A stretch of 11,986 nt of DNA from JBKJTP01 sp046590195 (GTDB lineage: Bacteria; Bacteroidota; Ignavibacteria; Palsa-1295), in assembly GCA_046590195.1 (NCBI GenBank), contig JBKJTP010000263.1, forward strand, positions 1-11,986, in the 5' to 3' direction. Positions within the stretch are counted from its first letter, which is position 1; every line of letters begins with the position of its first letter. A model generated the notes under the pieces. That model did no database searches. It was not told the DNA's origin and was given only the letters and a program-made list of their open reading frames with translations. The position numbers were made by a program, and so were the translations under genes. This document shows positions 1 through 6,650 of the stretch, piece after piece.

Positions 1-25
1 GAGCCTGTCGGAATGCGGAAGGCTC
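1..25. other. Probable fold-back chimera at left contig end
   Basis: The first bases do not encode what should precede the signal peptidase catalytic serine. Read forward they give A-C-R-N-A-E-G before Ser-Met, whereas the family has a hydrophobic stretch ending in I-P-S/T-G/P before Ser-Met. The reverse complement of bases 1-18, joined to the codon continuing at 24-26, reads R-I-P-T-G-S, the canonical motif. Bases 1-6 (GAGCCT) are the reverse complement of 20-25 (AGGCTC). The simplest reading is that the contig folds back on itself and that real sequence starts near base 20. Confidence 0.8.
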
Positions 26-791
26 GATGAAGATGACGCTGCTTGTCGGCGATTATCTCTTCGTCAACAAGCTTGCGTACTACTTCAAGTCGCCGAAGTA
101 TATTCCGTTCACATCGAACCAGATCCCGCACTTCAGCTTCGGCACGGGTGATGTCGATCGTGGCGATGTCGTCGTCTTCGAATATCCTGGCGATCGCGAC
201 CTCGTAGAGCCACGCGAACGGAAGGTCAATTACATCAAGCGCTGCGTAGCTATCGCAGGCGACACTGTGCAGATCCGCAACAAGGTCGTCTACGTCAATG
301 GCCAGCCGTTCGGCGAGCCTGTAGGCCGTAGATACCGTGAGAATCCGGTTGATAGCAGTGACGTTCAGCCACGCATCTTCCCTCGTGGAGCGAAGTGGAA
401 TCAGGACTGGTACGGTCCGATCCGTATCCCGAAGAAGGGCGATAAGGTGATGCTCACTCGCGACAATCTTGAGCAGTGGGAAGTATTTGTTGCACGCGAA
501 GGACACAGCGCGGTCATCGGTGGCAACGGCAAGATCGAGATCGATGGCAAGCAGGATTCTGTCTATACCGTCGAACGCGATTATCTCTGGATGATGGGTG
601 ATAACCGCGACGACTCCGAAGACTCACGCTTCTGGGGCTTCATGCCTGAGGAGAATGTCGTCGGCGAAGCACTCTTCATCTACTGGTCATGGTACCGTCC
701 ACCATCAGGTCGCTCGGGCGATGGCTACGATCCTGAAGAGACGCAAGAGACGCAGATTCGGTGGGGAAGGATCGGGGATATTATCCGCTAG
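3..791 (+). CDS. lepB: Signal peptidase I, 5'-truncated
   Basis: Serine protease of the inner membrane (family S26) that removes signal peptides from exported proteins on the periplasmic side. The gene is cut at the left edge, so the N-terminal membrane anchor is missing. Box B is present as Ser-Met followed by TLLVGDYLFVNK, with the catalytic serine codon at 24-26; the ATG at 27 is this internal methionine and not the start. The catalytic lysine is in NYIKRCVAIAGD (codon 237-239). Box E is GDNRDDSEDSRFWG, near 597-638. Between the Lys and box E regions lies an insertion of about 100 residues containing W-Y-G-P-I-R-I-P-K-K-G, typical of Bacteroidota enzymes and a main taxonomic clue here. Bases 1-19 are probably artefactual, so the codons before about 20 should be ignored. 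Confidence 0.95.
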   Translation, partial: ACRNAEGSMKMTLLVGDYLFVNKLAYYFKSPKYIPFTSNQIPHFSFGTGDVDRGDVVVFEYPGDRDLVEPRERKVNYIKRCVAIAGDTVQIRNKVVYVNGQPFGEPVGRRYRENPVDSSDVQPRIFPRGAKWNQDWYGPIRIPKKGDKVMLTRDNLEQWEVFVAREGHSAVIGGNGKIEIDGKQDSVYTVERDYLWMMGDNRDDSEDSRFWGFMPEENVVGEALFIYWSWYRPPSGRSGDGYDPEETQETQIRWGRIGDIIR

Positions 792-822
792 AGCTGAGAG
801 CGTAGGAAAGCGCCGAAAAAAG

Positions 823-884
823 CCTGTCATTGCGAGGAGCATTTGATCGCCCCTGCGATCAAATGCGACGAAGCAATCCCCCGA
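823..884 (+). repeat. Palindromic repeat, left copy (CATTGCGAG...GAAGCAATC type)
   Basis: A 62-base element with conserved outer ends and a hairpin core. The left end CCTGTCATTGCGAGGAG (823-839) and right end CGACGAAGCAATCCCCCGA (866-884) both recur, inverted, at 1260-1276 and 1216-1234. Between them a perfect 11-base stem (840-850 with 855-865) encloses a 4-base loop; ATTGC (829-833) can also pair with GCAAT (873-877). It begins 31 bases after the lepB stop. Ends of this CATTGCGAG/GAAGCAATC kind are, as I recall, common as dispersed intergenic repeats in several bacterial phyla. The hairpin might also stop lepB transcription, although no T-run follows. Confidence 0.85.
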
Positions 885-910
885 GTCTAGCACGAGCTTA
901 GTAAAAGGCG

Positions 911-1201
911 ATGAATACTTACTTCGTCTACATCATGACCAACCCGCACAACACGGTGCTGTACACCGGCGTGACGAACGATCTGATTAGGCGAGTGGCT
1001 GAGCATCGCGAAGGCTCCATCAAAGGCTTCACGTCAAAGTACAATTGCACAAAGCTCGTTTGGTTTGAGCCATTCGGTTCGATCGAGCTAGCGATTGGCA
1101 GAGAGAAGCAACTCAAGGCTGGATCGAGAGTGAAGAAAGAACAGCTTGTGCAGGCAGGCAATCCGAATTGGTCAGACCTTTGGGAGAGTATTCAACCGTA
1201 A
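911..1201 (+). CDS. Small GIY-YIG nuclease domain protein
   Basis: A 96-residue protein that is almost entirely one GIY-YIG domain, like the stand-alone YhbQ/UPF0213-type proteins. The first strand carries V-Y-I-M in place of the GIY motif (residues 6-9), followed by L-Y-T-G-V-T-N-D-L, which contains the YIG-equivalent tyrosine and glycine. Downstream are R-R-V-A-E-H-R with the expected catalytic-helix arginine, F-T-S-K-Y-N-C-T-K-L-V, and R-E-K-Q-L-K with the expected metal-binding glutamate. The C-terminal N-P-N-W-x-D-L is typical of the subfamily. All residues expected for catalysis seem present, so the enzyme is probably active. The ATG at 911 is preceded by AAAAGG only two bases away, a poor ribosome site. 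It has its own gap from lepB and sits between inverted repeats. Some small GIY-YIG enzymes (for example the Neisseria Ssn family, from memory) cut single-stranded repeat sequences; a similar role here is inference. Confidence 0.9.
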   Translation: MNTYFVYIMTNPHNTVLYTGVTNDLIRRVAEHREGSIKGFTSKYNCTKLVWFEPFGSIELAIGREKQLKAGSRVKKEQLVQAGNPNWSDLWESIQP

Positions 1202-1215
1202 TAGCCTGCTCCTAT

Positions 1216-1276
1216 TCGGGGGATTGCTTCGTCGGCTTCATCGCTTTGGCGATGAATGCCTCCTCGCAATGACAGG
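1216..1276 (-). repeat. Palindromic repeat, right copy, inverted
   Basis: An inverted copy of the repeat at 823-884, with 19-base and 17-base perfect matches at its two ends. Its own core folds as TTCATCGC (1237-1244) with GCGATGAA (1249-1256) around a TTTG loop, extended by GGC (1234-1236) with GCC (1258-1260) and one bulged T at 1257. The core differs from the left copy while the arms are conserved. It starts 14 bases after the GIY-YIG stop, and its last base is the first base of the candidate hemW GTG start. Confidence 0.85.
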
Positions 1277-2457
1277 TGAAGCCAAAAAATTTGAATTCAA
1301 GTAACCCCCTCAGCGCATACCTGCACATTCCGTTCTGTGAGCGGAAGTGCATCTATTGCGATTTCTACTCGATCGAGAACCTCTCGCTGAGGAAGGACTT
1401 TGTCGCACTCTTGCTGAAAGAGATCGATCTAAAGCTCGAAGCATATCCATCGGTAGGACAACGCGAACTCACGACGATCTTCTTCGGTGGTGGTACTCCA
1501 TCGTTGCTCGAACCGAAGGAGCTCGAGCAGATCATCAACTCTCTCTCGAAGCATTTCCGTATCGCAAGCGATGTCGAGTTTACACTCGAATGTAATCCAG
1601 GCACAGTAAGCGAAGAGAAGCTCAAGGGCTATAAGAGTCTTGGTGTCAACAGACTCAGCTTCGGTGTGCAGTCGTTCGACGCGTACGAACTTGAGTGGCT
1701 TGGCCGAATCCATAACGCGAACGATGCGAAGGAAGCAATACGCTTGGCACGCAAAGCAGGCTTCGATAATGTCAGCCTCGATCTGATCTTCTCACTACCA
1801 AGCCAGAAAGAGGAGACGCTACGCAATTCACTTCGTGAAGCGATCGCGCTTGAGACCAATCACATCAGCGCGTATAATTTGATCGTTGAGCCCGGCACAC
1901 CACTCTTCAGACTTGTACAGCTCAACAAGGTGATCGAGCTTGAGCCAGACCGCGCAGCTACGCTCTTCGAGCTCACACAAGAGACCTTAAAGCAGGCTGG
2001 ATTTGCACAGTACGAGATCTCGAACTATGCGAAGTCGCCAGACAAACGAGCAAAGCACAATCTCGTCTATTGGGATGGCTTTGCAGACTATGTCTCCTTC
2101 GGACCCTCTGCTCATGAATTTCTGGGAGGGGAGAGGTCGTGGAATGTCTCCTCTTTGGAGCAGTACCGGAAGTTCGTAGCGGATGGCAAGCTGCCTCGAC
2201 TGAACTCCGAGCGACCGGACAAGGATGAGCGAAGGACGGAGATCTTGTATCTTGGGCTTCGCTCGACGGGAGTAAGGCTGGCTCAGTTCAAGAATTTCTT
2301 TGGAGAGGATCTCCTGCTGAATCCTGAGGTAAGAGCTCTCGTAGGGGATGGAATGCTTGAGATCGAGATCGACACACTCAAACTCACGACCCAGGGCTAT
2401 CGATTTTGCGATGGTGTGGTGATGAGGCTGCTGGAGCGGGCAGAGATCGGCGCCTGA
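1276..2457 (+). CDS. hemW: HemW-type radical SAM protein (heme chaperone)
   Basis: A protein of 393 residues, the usual length for HemW, long annotated as oxygen-independent coproporphyrinogen III oxidase but now viewed as a heme-binding chaperone that delivers heme to respiratory enzymes. The radical SAM motif is C21-x3-C25-x2-C28 followed by D-F-Y, lacking the extra cysteine of true HemN. Next come F-F-G-G-G-T-P-S-L-L for SAM binding and the HemW hallmark H-N-L-V-Y-W, then a G-P-S-A-H segment. The start is uncertain: GTG at 1276 uses the last base of the upstream repeat, while TTG at 1291 has AGGTGA about 11 bases ahead and gives a protein five residues shorter. No ATG is available before the cluster motif. 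The repeat has therefore placed itself against, or supplied part of, this gene's translation start region. Confidence 0.93.
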   Translation: MKPKNLNSSNPLSAYLHIPFCERKCIYCDFYSIENLSLRKDFVALLLKEIDLKLEAYPSVGQRELTTIFFGGGTPSLLEPKELEQIINSLSKHFRIASDVEFTLECNPGTVSEEKLKGYKSLGVNRLSFGVQSFDAYELEWLGRIHNANDAKEAIRLARKAGFDNVSLDLIFSLPSQKEETLRNSLREAIALETNHISAYNLIVEPGTPLFRLVQLNKVIELEPDRAATLFELTQETLKQAGFAQYEISNYAKSPDKRAKHNLVYWDGFADYVSFGPSAHEFLGGERSWNVSSLEQYRKFVADGKLPRLNSERPDKDERRTEILYLGLRSTGVRLAQFKNFFGEDLLLNPEVRALVGDGMLEIEIDTLKLTTQGYRFCDGVVMRLLERAEIGA

Positions 2458-2463
2458 ACCGAA

Positions 2464-2507
2464 AGTGGAAGTGGAAATGACCCGGTAAATCTACTTCCAC
2501 TTCCATT
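2464..2507 (+). terminator. Inverted repeat after hemW, possible terminator
   Basis: GGAAGTGGAA (2467-2476) pairs perfectly with TTCCACTTCC (2495-2504), extended outward by T-A, G-T and A-T pairs, around an 18-base loop. It starts within 10 bases of the hemW stop, where a terminator belongs, but the loop is long and no T-run follows. Each arm is an internal GGAAGT direct repeat, so other registers can pair. A factor-assisted terminator or a transcript-stabilising hairpin is as likely as an intrinsic one. Confidence 0.4.
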
Positions 2508-2768
2508 CAAACGGAGTCGCTGATTTGGCGAATTTGGCCCTCCGAGCAAATCTTTTGACCACGGAGACAGTTACTTTCTTCTCTCTTTACGTCCCCTGAG
2601 CGCCTTGCAACTGTCAATGGCAACCGGTGGGATGGACTGTTATTGTCTCACTCATCCGAAAGCTGGATTTGGCATTTTAGAGGGCAGGGCGTTCTTTCAT
2701 CGGCTTTGGGAAGCATCTCACGCTCGCTAAGCCTGTTCTTTGGCCCCGTCCTTCCACATCATTTAGCG
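2508..2768. other. Gene-free stretch upstream of the DUF2723 gene
   Basis: Of the 311 bases between hemW and the ATG at 2769, this part shows no recognisable gene, RNA or repeat. The frame of the downstream gene is open back to a TTG at 2643, but the 42 residues this would add have no features of the family and precede a normal N-terminus, so I treat them as untranslated. TTGACC at 2555-2560 resembles a -35 element, but I see no acceptable -10 at the right spacing. The promoter for the glycan block probably lies here. Confidence 0.4.
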
Positions 2769-5700
2769 ATGCAAACAAAGAAACTTCACTACGTCTTCGC
2801 GGCGATCAGTTTTTTCGTAGCTCTCATAGTTTACACGATCACGATGCAGCCGACGATCCCGTTCTGGGATTGTGGTGAATTCGCCGCGGCAGCCTGGGCA
2901 CTCCAGATCCCGCATCCTCCAGGAGCCCCACTGCATACGCTCTTCGGCCGCGTCTTTATGATGCTGCCACTATTCGATGATCTGGTTGCCAGATTCAACT
3001 TCCTCTCCGTACTCTCTTCAGCGCTGACTGTCTGGTTATTATACCTCACCGTTGTTCGCTTGATCCGCATGTGGCGTGGACATGCAAATACGACTGCAGA
3101 CGCGATCATCCAGTACGGTGGTGGTCTCGTAGCAGCGCTTGCATTCACGTTCTCCGATAGCTTCTGGTTCAACGCTCTCGAGAGCGAAGTATACGCATTC
3201 GGCTCGCTCTTCATCGCGATCATTCCTTGGCTCATTCTCGTATGGTACGACCATGCCGATGAAGAGCACAACGAGAAATATCTCGTACTGATATTCTATG
3301 TGATCGGTCTATCGATGGGCGTGCATCAGCTTGCATTGCTCACGATCTTCCCGGTCTTCATGCTCGTCTACTATCGCAAGTGGCACGATGTGACCACCAA
3401 GGGCTGGCTCATCATGGGTGGGCTCGCGGTCATCGCGTTCTTCGTTGCCTATAAGCTTGTGCTTTCGTATCTCGTGCAATGGATCGGCAATGGCATGGCC
3501 ATCGTCTCCCTCATCGCACTTGGCGGCGCTATCTACGGCATCTTCTACTCACAGAAGCAAAAGAAGCCGATCCTCAACCTCGTGCTCTGGTCTGGCACAT
3601 TGCTCTTCCTTGGTTACACGACCTACGCAGTGCTGATGGTCCGTGCAGAAAAGGATCCACCGATGAACCAGTGGGATGTCTCGAGCTTCCGCAACATGAC
3701 GAAGTACATCAACCGCGAGCAGTATGGCGAAGCGAAGATGTTGCCACGTCGTAACGAGACCTACAAGGACGATCCGCAGTATCAGCCAACATGGGGCGGA
3801 CAGCCTAGCGCCGGTGGCGAGGCATACTCGAGTAGCTTTGATTTCTTCATTCGCTACCAGACGAATCACATGTATAACCGCTATCTCTTCTGGAATTTCG
3901 TCGGAAGAAATAGTGACATTCAGGACGATGGCGTAGACTTCAGCAAGACATTTGCCTTGCCGATGCTCCTCGGTCTGTTCGGATTGTACTGGCATTTCCG
4001 CCGAGATCCGAAGCGCGCGCTCTCGATGCTCGCGATGTTCCTCTTGCTTGGTGTGGTTACAGCGTGGTATCAGAACCAGCAGGATCCCCAACCGCGAGAA
4101 CGTGACTACTTCTATGTCGGCTCGTTCTATGTCTATGCGATGTGGCTAGGTATAGGAGCGGTCGGTCTCATGGAGTTACTCCGAAGTAAATTCGGTCGTG
4201 TGAAGGATCTGCCGCCAGTATCATCAGGCCAATCCATTCAGGGTCATGCTGCAGATATGGATTCGATCCCTGTCATTCGTGGTGAAGGACACACCGCACC
4301 GCTTGCGCTAGCACTCGGTCTCGCGTTACTCATCGGACCGATCAACATGTGTGTCGGACTTGGTGGCTTGCTCTCTGGCAAAAGCTTCGAGGAGTCGAGC
4401 AAGTGGGCGATGTACACGAAGAATAACAACTGGATCCCATTTGACTACGCGTATAATATTCTCCAGAGCTGCGAGAAGGATGCCGTCCTCTTCACTGCCG
4501 GCGATAACGATACCTTCCCGCTGTGGTGTATCCAGGATGTCTATGGTATCCGGACCGATGTACGCATCGTTAATCTCTCCCTCGGTAAGATGGGTTGGTA
4601 CATCCGTCAGCTAAAGAAAGAAGCGTGGGGTGCAAAGCCGCTGAAGCTCCCGTCCTTCACCGATGATATGCTTGCTCAGGATGAAGATACTGAGCGCTCC
4701 GTACGGCCATTCCGCGCAGCTACGCAAAAGCTTTCGCTTAAGGTATCTGCTGAAGCAATGCGCCGCTTTAGCGGTGACCCGAATGCTGGGCCAAGTGAGA
4801 TGAAGTGGGATTGGAAGGGCGAGATGCAGATGCAGGGTGATCAGATCTACATGGTATCCGATCAGCTCGTCAAGGATATCGTCATGAATCACATGGAAGA
4901 TCGTCCGATCTATTTCGCATCGGTTGTGCCTTCGTCATATATGGGTGGTCTCGATAACTACCTGCAGCATGAAGGACTCGCAACTCGCATTGTTCCGATC
5001 GCAAGTCAGGGTGGTAATAACAACGGCCTCGATGTCAATATCAACGAGGAGAAGTTCGCTGCTACGGCATTTACCGAGATCAAGACGCCATCGCTCACAC
5101 CGCAGCGCGGAATGATCGTTCGTAGCTACAACGATCCGAACGCTGGCAGAAGCTATCTCGACGAGCGTTATGGTGTGCAGACCTATTCATTCCTGTACAC
5201 ACGTCTTGCGAACTACTACATCAAGCAGGGCAAGAATGCGGAGGCGATCAAAGCCCTCGACCGCTTGACCTATCTCTTGCCACCAGAAATGATCGATTAC
5301 GATCCGGCTTTCCTCTCGGTGATCGCACAGATCTACAGCCGTGCAGGACAGGGTGATAAGGCGATCAAGTATCTGCAGAACGCAAGCTCGCAGATGGGCA
5401 ACGACGCAACTGTAATTGATCAGAACGATCCGGAAGAGATGCGCCGCGTCTTCAGCTTGCAGCTCGATATGGGCGATGCTTATCTGAGCATGAAGCAATA
5501 CGACTCGGCTCGTAAGACGTTCGAGCGCCTGCGTACTGCATTAGGCGAGGGACCAGACCGCAACTACGTCGAGTACAAGATCGCACTGACGGAAGCGCGT
5601 CGCGTCGATGCAGCAGGCAATACTGCTGAGGCAAAGAAGCGCTACGACGAGATCGTGACGAAATATGCTGAGATCGGTCAGGCGAACATCGCGCCGGAAT

Positions 5701-5774
5701 TTGGTGATGTCATTCGCAGGCAGCAAGAGCTGAGCGGTGGTGCGGCCGCAAGCGGCGACACTGCGCAGAAGTGA
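2769..5774 (+). CDS. DUF2723 (GT117-type) membrane glycosyltransferase with TPR-like tail
   Basis: A large multi-pass inner-membrane protein, 1001 residues from the ATG at 2769. After the first membrane helix (about 9-26) comes the family signature P-F-W-D-C-G-E-F, with D34 and E37 as the likely acidic catalytic or metal-binding residues of a GT-C enzyme, and then H-P-P-G-A-P-L (49-55) at the head of the periplasmic loop. About ten further hydrophobic segments follow. P-Q-P-R-E-R-D-Y (near 440) and G-D-N-D-T-F-P-L-W (near 578) are further DUF2723 hallmarks seen mainly in Bacteroidota. From about 807 onward the protein is soluble, with helix pairs of TPR character. The family is predicted to move sugars from polyprenyl-phosphate carriers to proteins or glycans; substrate and acceptor are unknown. 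The GT2 gene begins 27 bases downstream, fitting a shared transcript and a donor-supply role. The upstream TTG start at 2643 is rejected. Confidence 0.9.
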   Translation: MQTKKLHYVFAAISFFVALIVYTITMQPTIPFWDCGEFAAAAWALQIPHPPGAPLHTLFGRVFMMLPLFDDLVARFNFLSVLSSALTVWLLYLTVVRLIRMWRGHANTTADAIIQYGGGLVAALAFTFSDSFWFNALESEVYAFGSLFIAIIPWLILVWYDHADEEHNEKYLVLIFYVIGLSMGVHQLALLTIFPVFMLVYYRKWHDVTTKGWLIMGGLAVIAFFVAYKLVLSYLVQWIGNGMAIVSLIALGGAIYGIFYSQKQKKPILNLVLWSGTLLFLGYTTYAVLMVRAEKDPPMNQWDVSSFRNMTKYINREQYGEAKMLPRRNETYKDDPQYQPTWGGQPSAGGEAYSSSFDFFIRYQTNHMYNRYLFWNFVGRNSDIQDDGVDFSKTFALPMLLGLFGLYWHFRRDPKRALSMLAMFLLLGVVTAWYQNQQDPQPRERDYFYVGSFYVYAMWLGIGAVGLMELLRSKFGRVKDLPPVSSGQSIQGHAADMDSIPVIRGEGHTAPLALALGLALLIGPINMCVGLGGLLSGKSFEESSKWAMYTKNNNWIPFDYAYNILQSCEKDAVLFTAGDNDTFPLWCIQDVYGIRTDVRIVNLSLGKMGWYIRQLKKEAWGAKPLKLPSFTDDMLAQDEDTERSVRPFRAATQKLSLKVSAEAMRRFSGDPNAGPSEMKWDWKGEMQMQGDQIYMVSDQLVKDIVMNHMEDRPIYFASVVPSSYMGGLDNYLQHEGLATRIVPIASQGGNNNGLDVNINEEKFAATAFTEIKTPSLTPQRGMIVRSYNDPNAGRSYLDERYGVQTYSFLYTRLANYYIKQGKNAEAIKALDRLTYLLPPEMIDYDPAFLSVIAQIYSRAGQGDKAIKYLQNASSQMGNDATVIDQNDPEEMRRVFSLQLDMGDAYLSMKQYDSARKTFERLRTALGEGPDRNYVEYKIALTEARRVDAAGNTAEAKKRYDEIVTKYAEIGQANIAPEFGDVIRRQQELSGGAAASGDTAQK

Positions 5775-5801
5775 TAGGAAAGTAGAGTAAACGATCAATA
5801 C

Positions 5802-6569
5802 GTGTTCTTATCGCTGATCATCCCCGCGTATAACGAAGCTTCGCGTATCAGGCCTTCTCTTGAGAAGGCCTACGCGTATCTGAAGAATACCCAGTATAAT
5901 GTTGAGCTCATTGTTGTTGACGATGGCTCGACTGACGATACCGTCAAGGTAGTTGAAGCATTCATTGCAGAGACGCCAAAGACTGACAACTTCAAGGCGT
6001 GCGTCATCCCGCTCGGTGCGAACCTAGGCAAGGGCGCTGCGGTCAGGCGTGGAATGCTCATGGCGAAGGGGAGTATCCGCATCTTCACCGATGCCGATTT
6101 CTCTACACCGATCTACGAGATCGAAAAGGTGATACCGCTGATCGAGTCGCAGCAGTACGACATCGTTGTCGGCAGCCGCGCAGCAGAAGGGCGCAAGCTT
6201 GTCAAAAAGCATCAGCCTTGGTATCGCGAGACGATGGGCAAGTTCTTCAACGTACTCGTTCAAGCGCTTGTCTTCCGCGGTATTAAGGATACGCAGTGCG
6301 GATTCAAAGGCTTTTCTGACCGAGCTGCCAAGAACTTGTTCGCTCGCCAGAAGGTGATGGGATTCTCGTTCGATGTCGAGATCCTCTTCCTCGCCAAGCG
6401 CGCGAATTACCATGTGAAGGAGATCGCTGTCGAGTGGTACAACGATGAGCGTTCGACCGTCGGTGCGCTGAGCGATTCGGCGAAGATGTTCCTCGAGCTT
6501 GTTCGCATCCGCAAGTTGCATCGTGGTGAGCAGAGCCTGACCTCAGGCTCAAAGAGTGTTACTCGTTAG
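5802..6569 (+). CDS. GT2 polyprenyl-phosphate sugar synthase (Alg5/DPM1-like)
   Basis: A 255-residue cytoplasmic-face enzyme expected to transfer glucose or mannose from a nucleotide sugar to polyprenyl phosphate. The GT-A fold begins at once with L-I-I-P-A-Y-N-E. Next are V-V-D-D-G-S-T-D-D-T (D40, D41 for the nucleotide), N-L-G-K-G-A-A-V-R-R-G, and the metal-binding D-A-D at 97-99. V-V-G-S-R, then Q-P-W-Y-R-E and D-T-Q-C-G-F-K-G-F (163-171), are the usual marks of dolichyl-phosphate glucosyltransferases. There is no N- or C-terminal membrane helix, so it lacks the anchor seen in eukaryotic Alg5. The start is GTG at 5802, justified because the first strand follows it directly; no clear ribosome site is visible. 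Placed between two GT-C family genes, it most likely makes their lipid-linked donor, which is inference. Confidence 0.92.
   Translation: MFLSLIIPAYNEASRIRPSLEKAYAYLKNTQYNVELIVVDDGSTDDTVKVVEAFIAETPKTDNFKACVIPLGANLGKGAAVRRGMLMAKGSIRIFTDADFSTPIYEIEKVIPLIESQQYDIVVGSRAAEGRKLVKKHQPWYRETMGKFFNVLVQALVFRGIKDTQCGFKGFSDRAAKNLFARQKVMGFSFDVEILFLAKRANYHVKEIAVEWYNDERSTVGALSDSAKMFLELVRIRKLHRGEQSLTSGSKSVTR
5842..5876 (+). repeat. Strong hairpin early in the GT2 coding sequence
   Basis: AGGCCTTCTC (5850-5859) and GAGAAGGCCT (5862-5871) form a perfect 10-base stem with a two-base centre. CGCGT (5842-5846) pairs with ACGCG (5872-5876) after a three-base bulge. It begins 40 bases after the GTG start. The encoded protein is ordinary GT2 sequence, so the structure is an overlay on the codons. 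It might slow translation or be chance. Confidence 0.6.
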
Positions 6570-6650
6570 TCGCTGAGTGACACGATCGCTCAATGACGCG
6601 AGATCAATATTGTTGGTAGTCTAATGTTTTCGTAGCCCATTCTTTATCGT

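Larger units (their letters stand above)
823..1276. mobile_element. Candidate repeat-bounded GIY-YIG unit
   Basis: A 454-base segment consists of a small nuclease gene between two inverted copies of the same palindromic repeat. The outermost 17 bases match perfectly in inverted orientation (823-839 with 1260-1276), and so do the gene-proximal 19 bases (866-884 with 1216-1234). The hairpin cores between these arms differ in sequence but both remain foldable, which suggests selection for structure. I found no convincing target-site duplication: A-rich sequence lies on both sides but does not align cleanly. This could be a mobile unit, a nuclease kept next to its target repeats, or a chance gene between two dispersed repeats. 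Confidence 0.4.

Noticed and set aside
27..29. ATG as start of the signal peptidase
   Set aside because: It encodes the methionine of the conserved Ser-Met motif; the catalytic serine codon is the one before it, so the gene continues to the left.
823..1276. CRISPR-like array or toxin-antitoxin locus
   Set aside because: There are only two repeat copies, inverted and around a gene, with no spacers and no second small gene.
811..1290. Target-site duplication around the GIY-YIG repeat unit
   Set aside because: A-rich flanks (near 815-822 and 1283-1288) look similar but do not align as a direct repeat next to the element ends.
2643..2768. In-frame 42-residue N-terminal extension of the DUF2723 protein from a TTG
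   Set aside because: The added residues have no family features, and the ATG at 2769 leads directly into the normal first membrane helix.
3549..4091. Long open frame of 180 residues on the minus strand inside the DUF2723 gene
   Set aside because: It is antisense to strongly conserved DUF2723 coding sequence and its translation is charged low-complexity sequence without recognisable domains.
6024..6521. 165-residue minus-strand open frame inside the GT2 gene
   Set aside because: It overlaps the conserved GT2 motifs on the opposite strand and shows no domain of its own.
6570..6650. Promoter or repeat between the GT2 and yfhO genes
   Set aside because: Only weak partial matches to promoter elements and short imperfect pairings are visible; nothing firm enough to list.
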